Shown in pieces: positions 37,101-49,100 of a DNA stretch of 64,000 bases; positions within the stretch are counted from its first letter, which is position 1, and each line of letters starts with the position of its first letter. Below the pieces are notes generated by a model. It saw only the letters and a program-made list of their open reading frames with translations, did no database searches and had not been told where the DNA came from. The DNA comes from Amblyomma americanum (lineage: Eukaryota > Arthropoda > Arachnida > Ixodida > Ixodidae): NCBI RefSeq assembly GCF_052857255.1, contig NC_135497.1:111922880-111986879 (forward strand), read 5' to 3'. The translations under genes and the position numbers were made by a program.

Positions 37101-40100
37101 TTGCTGAAATGATCTGTGACAACGAGCAGGAAATGGTTTCCACTTGGAGTCCTGGGGTAAGGTCCCATGACGTCACAAGCCGCAATTTGCCAAGGACCCT
37201 GGCTATTGATCGGCTGCATAAGCCCGGGTGTGTGTCCACCACGCGGCTTGACCCTTTGGCACACGTCGCACAACCGGGCGTAGTGAATCGTATCCCGCTT
37301 CATGCCAGGCCAGATAGCGAGGCGTCACAACTTGAGGTAAGTCTTCGGGCCACTCGCATGCCCAGCGATGCACATATCGTGAAAGTAGCGTAAAAGTGCT
37401 CCTCTCATCGTGCGTGGTATCACCACCTTGAAGGACTCGTGTGTATCCTTCTCGGAGGGGATATATCTCAGCAGGATGCCATCGGAGTCGAGCAGATAGG
37501 AATCCATCGTGTTCAAAACATTACCAGCTGTGTTCGAGCGCCCCGCACGGACAGCAATACCAGTTGCCTCCATGTGCTCCCTGAGCCCGTCGAACACTTT
37601 TCGACAAAATGGATCCTCTCACTGTGCCTCCAATAGCTCCTTTCTGCTGAAAACGCTCACCACTGAACTGACGAAATCCAAGTGGTTCACATTTTCGTCC
37701 TGGGAAGGTGGGTAGTTCCTTCCCTCGGGGCGATGGGTGAGCTTCGCGGCAATTGCATTGCTCTGGCTGTCGGGCGTGGCGGAGTGGGCAGTGTTGTTAC
37801 TTCCCACGCCATCAACGGGCGCGCGCGAAAGTGCGTCTGCCACCACGTTGTTTTTACCCCTCCTGTAGGGCACGGTAAAGTCGTAACGCTGGAGGAGTAG
37901 CGCCCATCGCGCTAGGCGTCCACTCGGCTCGCCTAGGCGCCTCAGTCATGTGAGTGCCATGTGATCAGTCTCAGTCACGAAGGCGCCTCCGTCAACGTAA
38001 TAGTCGAACTTCCGCAGAGCGAAGATAATCACGAGACATTCTTTTTCTGTCACGGAATAGTTTCTCTCTGCGGGAGTTAATGATCGGCTAGCGAATGCCA
38101 CCGGTCTCGGGCTACCTTCGTGCTCTTGAAGCAGGACTGCTCCTAAGCCCAGGTCACAAGTGTCCGTGTGGATCACAAATTCTCTGTTCAGGTCAGGCAG
38201 CCTCAGCTCTATGGTTTCCGCGAGCGTGCAAGTGAGATGGCGTAGTGCTGCCTCTTGCTCGGGTCCCCAATGCCACTTCACACCTTTCCTCAACAATGCC
38301 GTTAAGGGGGCTTGCAGAGCTGCGCAATTTGGGATAAACTGGCTATAAAAGTTTACCATCCCCAGAAAGCGTCTCAGTCCGCCTATGTCTGCCGGCGAAG
38401 GGGACTGCAATATAACCTGCAGCTTGTCCTCGCACGGCAAAAGGCGTCCTTTGTCTAGCGTGAACCGCAACAGTGTTATTCGGGTCGCCACTATCTGGGT
38501 CTTGTTCGGGTTCAGAGTGATTCCCGCTGACCTCAGCCTTTCCGGTACATCCCTGAGATGACGTAAGTGCTCATCAAAGGTTGCCGAATACACCACAGTG
38601 TCATCCAGGTAAGCAAGAGCGTGGTGCCACCTTGCATCGCCTAGGACACGGTCCATCAAACTCTGGTACGTCACGGGCGCTTCGGCCAGGCCGAAAGGCA
38701 TTCGGGTAAACTGGAAAAGTCCCCTGCGACAAGTGAAAGCAGTTTTCTCTCGGTCACTGGGAGTCATCTCCACCTGAAAATATCCTCTGCTGGCATCGAG
38801 CGTAGTGAAGTACCTCGCTCCACCAACATTAGACACGATAGAGGGACTGCTCGGAAGTGGGTATGCGTCCTTCCGTGTCACCTCGTTCAGGCTTTGATAG
38901 TCCACACAAAGATGGGTAGTTCCATCCTTTTTGGGCACCAGCACCACTGGAAACCCCCAGAGGCTGTTTGAATGTTCCACAACGCCTGTGTCGAGAAGTT
39001 CGTCCAGAGCGTTATCGAGCGCTTTCCTCTTAGCCAAGCTGACTGGCCGAGGATTGCACTTCCACGGAACGGTGTCGCCTGTCTCAATTTTGTGCCTAAC
39101 CAGCTTAGTGCAGCCAGGCCGCTCCATGAATACAGCGTCGTATTCGTTGAGGAGCAGAGACAAGTGCGCTTTGTCCCCCCCCCCTTCCCGACAAACCGCC
39201 TAAGTTGTCCAGCAGTGGGTGGGAAGGCCTGCATGCCGCCGCGGCGCAGGGGGGACAGGGGGTCGCACGGGAGGGGAGGAGTTCCCTTCCGCACTTTTCC
39301 TCTCGGCGCGGTCGAGGGGCTTTCGCGGGCAATCGTTGCGTACGTCTGCGCGTGTAGCATCGGAAAGCGAATGTGCTTCTGGTGCTTTTGCGGGTTTAAC
39401 GAAAGGTTTCAAGGTGCCACATGCTCGCTCCCTATATCCTCTGTTGCAGACGTCAATAACAATGCCTGTCTTGGCGAGGAAGTCTCTACCAAGAATAATG
39501 GGAACTGATAGGCCGGGGAGGTGAGCGAAGTGCTGGCGCCTCACTCGTTTCTCCCACCGCACCACAAGCCGCGCAGCACCGCTTGCGTGCGCTGTGCCGC
39601 TGGCTAATCGGAAAGTGAGGTTGCTCGCTCGCAGTCGGAGTCCGTTGAGATGCTCACATACCTCGTCGCCAAACAGAAATGCGCTTGCTCCTGTGTCTAG
39701 CAAAGCCATGAACTTACGTCGAGCAACCGTAAGCTTAATAAGCGGGACTGGCGTGTCGCTGGGTGGTTCCAAACGACAAGCCAGCGGGGCTAGGAGTTTG
39801 TGTGACCCACTGAGCACCGCTGTTGACACCGCCGGCTGTGCAGCGTTGCTCACCTGCGGCTCTGTTCGTTTCCCGAAAGCGCGTGCTCTCGGTTCACGGG
39901 CCGTCTGCATTCCCGGGCATAGTGCCCTCGTTGGTTGCACCGGTAGCAGAGGGTGTTCGGCCGTTGCCGGGCGGGGCAGTTGTCGCCTCGCGCCGGTTGA
40001 CTGTTCTTCCCTGCCGGGCGTACTGTCGCAGTTGCCCTTTCCTCTAGCGTCCTCGGGTAGGCATGTCGGCCCCGATTCTGCGTACCTTGGCTACGTGCAG

Positions 40101-43100
40101 CGTGTGCTGCCCGCATAGCATACGTGTACGGGCCGAGAGCTCGGTCAGACAATTCCCAACCGTTTCTCAGTTGCCCGTCACTGAATGCAACCGTTTCGGC
40201 ACCCCGGGAACGAATTCGAAAAGTGCCTCTGTTCCAGGTGCATCGCGGCTCAAGTGCCTGCGACGCTGGTGGTGGTGGCCGATGCGCGCGGGAGTCGAGT
40301 ATGTCCCCCTGTATGCGTTTGGCTGCCGAGGCGAGTTTGTCCAAGTCCCTGAACTGCACGCCTTGTAGGTAGGGTGAGCTTGTAGTGTGATGCGCTCTAC
40401 CTTCTCGCTGTTCGGAGCTGAGGGCTCTGCGATACAATAAAGTTCGTCCATCGCCCTCACGTACTCAAGCAAGGATTCGTCCAGATGCTGAGTACGCAGC
40501 TCCAACTTGCGCCGCAGACGACAGTCGTAATCTGCGGGCAAGAACTCCTCCATTGTGCGTGACCGGTGGTCAGTGAGGCAGAACCAGCGGGCAGCCTGGT
40601 CAGTCAGCGAAACTGGCATGACACGCGCCAGAACCTCGCCATCATTAAGCCCCGTCGGCTGCTGGTAGGTCAGCATGCGATCCAGGTACTCGTTGGCACT
40701 GAAAAGATCATAATAGCCGCCGTAACTGAGAAGGTCCACCCGTAGCCTCGGTCTCGCCACTGGAGCGGGTGTTTGCAGGTTGTTCTGCACGATACCCATG
40801 AGGCTCTCTATGATGCGCAAGGCGTTGCGCAACACAGCCTCTTGGGGGTTGGCCTGGACAGGAAGTTCTGGCTGAGGGGCCGCGTGGGATGAGCAAGGCT
40901 GCGCAGGTTGTGCCGTGCTCTCCCTACCTGGCAGCATAACGCTTGGCGAGAAGTGCTTAGCATCGCTGCTTGTCTGAGCCAGTGTGTCGCGTGAATCACC
41001 GCTCGGCTCAAACGACATTAGATCGCAGGGGCTAGCATCAGCCTCTGCTAATATGCCAGCAGTAGTTGTTACTGCAGTGTCAACCTGTTGCTGCTGAGAT
41101 GCCATATCGGACAACCACAGCAGGGACTGGAAGTCAATCCCGCTGGCCGCCATGGCTAGCCTGTGTGTCGGCAGTCGGTCACACAGACGCTCGGTTTGTC
41201 ACACCTCTGGCCCCACATTGGGCGCCAAGAATATGGAGGTTATTCTTGTAATAACGCTCAATGGGCTAAAAGCAGTAGTCGCTCTCTTGCACCAGCGTGC
41301 CAGCCCTAGAAGTCGGAGCTAGCTGTGACTCCCAACCTCCGGTGCGGTAAGTCGCAACTACGGCGGGTTCGGGCCAGAGGGGACAAACACGAGCATTCTA
41401 CTCTGATGAGCGTTTATTGCTCCTGAGCAATACAAGCAGCAGCAAGCAACAAAGCAACCGCCGCAACGAGGGAGTGTTCCGCTCGCGTACGGGGGTGAAA
41501 TGCACCAAAAGGGTGGAACACACAAAATGGTGGGGGAGGAAGGTTCTGCTCACGGCCTGCGGCGGTCAGTTCACACGTGGTGGCCGGGCGATAACGGCAG
41601 CGGTCTCCGTGGCAGATCTGCGTCCGTACGTGTGCACAGCTCCTGCCAGAAGACCAGCGGGCCCCGGGAGAACCGCGCAACCGCGCCTTCTCCAGGACTG
41701 TGGAGAGGAGGTCTCTCCATGCTAAGAGGGGACAGAGGGAAAGTCTCCGCGGCGGCGTAGCTGCGGGGACGCGAAAGGAAGCGGGGGCGGCGTGAGTGCC
41801 CTCCCTCGCAAACCTCCCGAACAGCGCGCACATAACATCGCATGATAGTTACGCGTGGCCGATACCATGGGACAGGGGATTCGTGTGTATCCCCACAAAG
41901 TTTACACTTGAAATAATGTTTGTTGAAATTCTTTGAATTCATTCCATTTTGTCTCTTAATACTGTTTTGGCGATATTGTTTTTTTTTTAAATGCCCACAC
42001 TAATGAATGTTTTGAGGGGCCTTCGTATGTACTATAGTATGTTCTTAATGGAAAAAAAAGCAGCAAAACATTTAGCGCTTAAATACAGACAGATATGAAG
42101 TAGACAACATTTGCGCTAACTTGCAACTGATTTTTATTCATTGCAAGTGCCTACTCCCACAGTATGTAAAAGTAAGTACTTGCAGTGAATAAAACTGCCT
42201 TTGAGCCCACTTGTAATGGCCGCAGGAATGCTCGCTTGTTACAAGCGAGTGTGGTGCTACCGTCAAAGTATGCATTAGGGCAATGGGACTGTGTCTTGAA
42301 TACAGCGAACAACCATGGTGGTGTAACTCGGTTAGAAAGAACAAGGACGTGCCGTAAACTCGGCCCCACTGTCCAAGAATTCGCACGGAGATGGAGGAGC
42401 GTCTGCGGGCACTTGTGACAACCTACTCTGGAAATAGTGTGGGGACCGAAATTGAATTAAAAAAAATGGCGAGGCATTGCCAACAAAATGGCGCAGTTTT
42501 ACCAAATGCTGCCATCGAAAACGTATGCCTTCAAAAGTGACACCTGCACTGGTGAAAGACACGGCAAGTTATTGCGTTAACATCCAATTGTGCACAAGGA
42601 GGAGACTGCCCTTTGTCAATCGGCAAATATCGCGTAGTGCGATACTTTGGGAGCTATGTTTTTGTACGCTACAGGCCAAACGCAAAGGCCCGGATAACAC
42701 GTGACTTTTTGTTTTTATGCAACGAGTGTGCAACCAGGCATGAGTTTCAATGGTGCGATAGGTATTGCGCATGATTTATTCGCCGAGTGGCTTGTTGAGC
42801 TACTATGCAATAGTGGATGAAGTATGGGCTCCAACGCATGCCTGATAACTTTGAAGTGCACCATGTGTTGCCTTCTATGTCTGTAGTTCCATTTTTCTTG
42901 CCACCAAATGCCAAATGCAGGACCCAGCCACCGGACATGGGTGTTACTCATACACTCAAGATGTCCTATCATTGGTGCATCATCTAGTTCACGCTGATAA
43001 CAATTCACACTCCAGGTGTCGATGTTCCGGTTCAGATATCTTTATTCGTTGCTGTGGAATTGATTAATGTCATGTGGATGGGAATGACTGCGGAGTGCAT

Positions 43101-46100
43101 CAGGAACTGCTCCATAAAGCATGCTTTATGGACCATTAACGACTGAGAACACTGTTGAAAATTCGCTTGATTAGATGCCTGTGGATTTGTATAAACATGT
43201 GGTTGATGCAGAAATGGCCAGACATGATTTCACCTGAGATGACTTCGTTGGTGCGGGTCATGACGCAGGCGAAGTAAAGTCATACACTGACAAAGCTGTT
43301 CTACACGAAGTATGAGGGCTGCCCGACTACGGAGAATCTGATGACAGTGACATGGAGGCTGACATGCCACCAGTTGCTGTGAACGCTTTAACAGCGGTTA
43401 GTTATATCCTGCTCTTAAAGCAGCTTAACTCTTGACACTTAGGGCCTCAGCGAGAAACAAAGTACCACCGCTCTTGAGGGCTTGGAAACCACCGTGATAT
43501 GGTCTCCTTTGAAGAAGCAGATGCACATAACGAACTTTTGTTACAAATAAACACTAGTTTCTTTGAACTTCACATTTCTGGCGGTAAACTACGAACTGTG
43601 GATACAACAAACGCAATCCGTGGGACCATAAGTGGGCTTGACTGTAGTTGAAAGTTAGTGCACGTGTTGTCTACTTCGTATCTGTCCGTCTCTCGCGCGC
43701 TACAAGTTTCATCATGACAAACCAGCTCACCTGAATAGCCAACTCCTGATGTGTAGCTGATGGGTAGATTAGCTTGTTCAGTGTAACACTCTTCCTTTCT
43801 GTTGCGTGGAGCAATTTTATTGCTACAGTGAAGAGCTTCTGGTAAGCTGTTATGCTAACATTTTCAGTTTGTATTGGGCAGTTGTAGTTCTGGATGGCTG
43901 AAACTACACACAACTGCACATTGGCCAAGGCCGCTCTATAAACAAGTGAAATCATGCCTTTCAATTTAGTTTCACCAGGAAATACATGCCTTTGACAACT
44001 GGTCTCCATGCTCGGTATCTGCCTGCCTGAAAGCATCAGTTTGTGAGCTGTGCAACAAGTTGTCGGCTAAGAGCATTTCGTGTTGATTTGAACAGTGCAA
44101 GCTTTATTGTTAGTGTTGCTTGCATATTTTTGCATTATGAAGTACAAGGCATGTGTTTGCTATTCAGCCTATTTTCGATGTTTTATGTATAAGTAGTTTG
44201 CATTTTCATTTGATTCAGGAGATGTAACATTTGGGTGCGACATTCGAACTTTGGGTTGTTTAAGAAATTGTCCTGATCACTGGAGCCCTTTGAGCGGCAA
44301 GACCTGCTGCTCACTATGTACCGAACTCAAACAGGTAGCAGTAAGACAAAATGTGAAATCTCAAGCATAAAGAAACTGCACAAGTTGCGTTGAGCATGAA
44401 AGCATTAGTGCAACCTGCACTAAAGGTGGCAGAGATTCCTTCACAGACTGTTCGCGAATAGCATAGTGGGTCTCACTGCATGCAATTCTAGCTGAACCAC
44501 ACCAGGCAGCAGTGCATATCATGGCCAGTGGGTGCTCAGGGTTTTGCTAAAAGTTGTTCATAGAGATTGCCACTAGAACAAAGCTGCCTTCAATGATAAT
44601 TTATTTCGTGATGAAAGGGTGCATTAATGTGTTTTGAGGCCAACTCATATGTTACTATGGTTACTATATATCTGGCGCCTTAAACCTAGAGTTCACAGCC
44701 GGGAAGAGAACTTGTATTGTAAAAATGTGCTGCTGTGGCGACAGTGGAGGAGCAATATTTTCGCTGAAAATTATTTTCTACTGCATGTGACAAGCTTAGC
44801 AAATATGCAATATGTACTCATTCAAAAATTTTGTCATAGCATCTTCCTATGCAGGCACTATTTCATCTTGTATTGCCATGGTGAAGAAAATAATAATTTG
44901 ACTCTTAACATCTTTATATCTTAAAGCACTTTGTGGCACGATGAATAGCCGTCTGATGAAACAAAAGCAGAATGTCGTAAAATGTACTTTGAAGTTTGGG
45001 GTCACAGCTGCAAGCATTATGTATTCTAGCATGTGTAACGTAGTGAGCGATTATCTTTCCCCGCATGACGTGATGCCAATGCTTGTGCTTCGTAATTTTT
45101 TCAAATACACATCTTATGTGGCTTCAAGTGGAGTGTGCCGAGACATTCTATGAAAGGAGAAGGGAAAAGAGAGGTGATGAGAGTTTTGCTTTTCCGATCA
45201 ACATTTTGTATGGTTGTGCATTTTATGCTGTACCATTTAGCCTTTGTGAACCAACTAGCCTTTGCGAAGGTTTCTTATTGCTGCAAGTTGTACTGTGCTA
45301 AAGAATGTCGGACAGGGTTATTGGAGAGACATGGGAGAGGCCTTTGCCCTGCAGTGGGTGTAGTCAGGCTGGTGATGATGAAAAGAATGTCGAGTGGTGA
45401 CACTGTGAGTAGTGGAATGTAAATTTTTTGAATATTAGAGCTTATACTTCGTCCACAGTCACTTACATGCAAGATTGACATAACGTGAGGACAATGCTTT
45501 CTCATTACAGGTATAAGAGAGAGCAGCTTCTGATTCCTGCATATGACCATGAGTACAGGCATGGATTTCAACACATTATGCCAAGGTAACTTTTGGTCAT
45601 TGACTTTTTTAGCAGCTTTGACAGGAGTTTTGCTTTTCATTCAGTAAGCAGAACCGGCAGAAGTGCTCGCAGTCATGTTTGCTTTAGTGTCGAACTAAAA
45701 AGAGGTGGAAATAGTGAAACTTCAGCTGAAGCAGAAGTTTGGTGTCATTACATCAGCACCTCCAGATAGTGCAAAATGCTGAAGAAAAAAAGTTTGTTTC
45801 AGATTTGAATTGACCACCTAGTACTGAAAATTATGCGTGGCATGTATAAAGCAAACATAAAGGCAACTTATCTGACACTTGCTTACCCTCATTTTTTTTC
45901 TTTTTTCAGAGAAATGCACGTTAGATCAGATCAGTTACTGCAGTTAAACACGCAGGTTTTTGGAACCGAACATCACTCTAGAAATCGGATTTTAAGTCAT
46001 TTCATTTTTGTGATCCTGACAACTTTCCGCACCTGCCTGAGAACTCAGATTGAAAAATACTGCCTAATATTGCCAAAATATACAGATGACATTGTATGTG

Positions 46101-49100
46101 TCGTCTGTTTAAGATGACATATGTAGTAAAACCTCGTTAAGACGTACTCACTTAAGCGGCAGTTTCAGTTGGGACGTAGTAACATAAAATCCCCTGCTTA
46201 GCTTCCATTAAACTTAATATATTTGGTGCCAGCATACGACTTAGTGGCTTATCGCAAATGTCTCAGTTAGCACATACCTGTTATCACGTATGAGGCTGAA
46301 TAGGTCTCTCTTAAAGCAAAGCAGCCGTGGACTACGCTGCGCATTGCAGAAACTTCTCCGGTGAACGCGGAGATCATGGCGACACGTCGAGAGGCACTTG
46401 CCGGCAACACGGCATAGTACGCGACAAGTACGCTTGCAGCTGCTGGCACATCCGGAAAGAGAGCGGGGATACGTTGGCACCACTGGCAACACTCAAAGCG
46501 GACGCTGCTTCGAGTGTTGGCTACAAAAGCTTATTAATGGGAAGGCACTGTGGAAACTGTCACCTTATGCAGGTCTAGAGACCTGTGCAGTGCAGTTTAG
46601 AGGTCTCGTGCATGTCCGATTGTGACATTGTTGCCTCCATCACTGGCAAAATGTCACCCAGTGCAAGTGACATCAGCGAGGAAGCTGAATGAATAGGAGA
46701 AATTGCGTGAGGCAAGACATGCTTCACCTGTTGCCCAAAACAAAACGCCTAATAGAGCCGTTCGAACCTCGTTTAAATGCCTTCAAGGCTACGCTAGTAG
46801 CTGCGAGCCCATCTTAACGTCAGGCATAAAATAACTGATTTCTGTGGTCCGACAAAGTAAAAGCTTTTGCGTGTGCCTTCCTTTAAGCAATGCTTCGGGT
46901 ATCATGGTTCACTACAGTGGACATATTTAAAATGTTTTCGGTCAGGACGTAGGGGCGCGATGCTTGTATCATATTTACGCGTATAATTTGCGCACTTTTT
47001 ATTCGGAAATTAGGGCTCTAAGAAGGGGATGCACAAATTAAGTGGGGGTTTCACGAGCGCGACTTTAAAAAAACTCCACAAAGGTCATAACCCGCAATGT
47101 AGGTATAGTGTATGTTGATGCATATGCGTCAGCACCTGGACCCGCACCCCCCCCCCCCCCCCCACCCCCCCCCCCCCCTCTCCCTTTGCGGATGGCATGA
47201 AGGTGCATGCACGAAGCTCAATAAGACACTAAAACAGCGTCATCGATTGCGGCCCAGCAATTGTTTGGTAGTTCCGGATTCCGTAAGTTTGCTTTCGTAA
47301 CTTCGTCCGGGAAAGCAACCGCAAATCAATTATCACACCACACACAAAATGTACACCCGGCCAATTCTTTAAAGGGACTATGCAATAAATTAATTGAGGT
47401 TACGTAAAGCAGACGAGGAGATAGGCATTCGATCACTCGTCACTCCAGTGCAAGAATTCTTGAGCTAGCATCATTAACAGCGAAGATATAGACGATTAAA
47501 AATTACGCTCCTCCTCTCTCCTCGACTCGTACACGAGGAGCACCAGAAAAAAATTAAGAAAACAGATCTGGGACTGGGCCTCGCCTTTGAATACGTCATC
47601 AGATGACGTTCGCTTTGCAACTTCCGGTTGTCGCTCCTAGCCCCCCAGCAGCCCTTCGCGCAGCGCGGCGTGGCGGCATCTCTCCTCTCCGGTCTCTTCT
47701 TCTTCCTAGATAGCGGCGCGTGTCGGGTTTCTTTGCTTGTCATCTGTGGTAATTAGCAGTAATAAACCTGGACCTCGAGGTGCGACTGCTCGCTTTTACG
47801 CCGCGATGGGCATCGAGCCATATGCGTGCGCACGAAGAGCCGTGAGAGTGGCTCCGGAACTCCCGACAGAAGGAGGCGGCAGAGGAAAATTGAAACCATA
47901 TGCGCGAAGGCAATGCCCTGGCTCGCTTGCCCGAGAGGGTCGCGCGGCGGCACGAGCAGACATTTTTCACGGCCGCCGGAAGTGTGCCCGTGACGTCGTG
48001 GCTTCAGCGAATGAGAGCGTGTGGTGGCCTGGTGATGTCATGGTACAGTGACGTCTTTGTTCCACGATTTTAGTTCCAAGATCGGTCACTACGAGTACAC
48101 CAATCGGCTTGCCGAATTTTGAAAAACACGTTTTTTAAAGTTCATAATAAATTGCCGGCTCATTCCGAAGACTCATACTTTGTGTGAATGCTTCTTAGCA
48201 TCATTTCTAAGCATTGAAAACATTTACAAGTGACTTTTATGCTTTGCATAGTCCCTTTAATAGTACCGCGCGAGCGTCGACCAAACTGCTTGTTAGCGCC
48301 TTACCACGGCACAGAGTGACAAAGCCAGCGAGAATAGCCACATGCGCACAAGTTTGGCGGCACGATTGTCGTCTATGGGCCAACTTGTGCACACGCGGTT
48401 ATTCTCGCTGGCTTCGCTGGCCGCTCCGCGCCATGATAACGTGCTAACAAGCAGTTTGAAACTTGGCGTATAGTTGTGATTTCCCATCGCAAGACACGGC
48501 CGAACAACCAAACACAAGCCGTCAGAGCCACCAAGAAAAGCGTAGCCGGCAGTCGAGCCACATGCATCAGCCAAACAAACAGCGGTGTTGGCTCTTCTAT
48601 CAGCTGCCGATCCTCCCCGGAAGTGCTGCTGGCTGTTCCAAGTGGCGATGCACTGGTGCCGTCACGATGTAACAGCAGCCCCCGACGCCACCATGAACGC
48701 CCAGTGCACAAAAGATTAAAAAAGCCTTCCGAACAAACACGCGGAATAGCCGAATGCTACTGGGTAGAGCCATATTGTAGAGCCCGCGTGCATGATGTGG
48801 GTCTAGCGCAGCACGGTGCGTAAAATATGCGAGTAAAGAAATTTTTTGTAAACCCGGGTAATAAGTTAAGGGTGCGCAAATTACGCAAGAGTGCAAATTA
48901 TGCGCGTAAATATGGTAGTTATTCCATGGTCACGCGAGGTACGCATTAGCGAGGTGTCACTGTACTATAGCTTCAGAGATACCCATCTTTAAGAACCTGG
49001 ATATGATGAAATGTTGCATGAAAAGGCCATAAACAAAGGTGCCTCCATGCTGAAATCTAGTCCAGTAAGCTGGAAGTTATCTTCATTGGCGAGACACTCA

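Larger units (their letters stand above)
34593..41897 (-). mobile_element. complete but inactivated Ty3/gypsy-type LTR retrotransposon
   Basis: Minus strand, 7.3 kb: 5' LTR (41243-41897), tRNA-Lys-type primer binding site, gag, protease, RT, RNase H, integrase, about 950 bp of 3' untranslated sequence, polypurine tract and 3' LTR (34593-35259). The order protease-RT-RNase H-integrase is Ty3-type. Inactivating lesions are described under gag and pol. The LTRs differ visibly by substitutions and small gaps, so it is not very recent. No target-site duplication is evident next to the LTRs. No env-like ORF with a signal peptide or membrane segment was seen. Confidence 0.9.
46969..48915 (+). mobile_element. 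TA-flanked MITE, family B copy 3, itself interrupted
   Basis: The left end TCATATTTACGCGTATAATT follows TA (46967-46968). The right end, inverse of CCATATTTACGCGCATAATT, precedes TA (48916-48917). It contains the family marker GATGGCATGAAGGTGCATGC and a C-homopolymer at 47147-47178. It is much longer than copy 2 because a second MITE (47369-48260) and a palindrome are included. Confidence 0.8.
46123..48962. mobile_element. outer pogo-like transposon of a triple nest
   Basis: The left end GTAAAACCTCGTTAAGACGT and the inverse of the right end CAGTGACACCTCGCTAATGC are related pogo-type termini; the right end is followed by TA (48963-48964). Its body is 46140-46966 plus the last 45 bases. Everything between is the inserted family B MITE. 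No transposase is recognisable. Confidence 0.6.
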
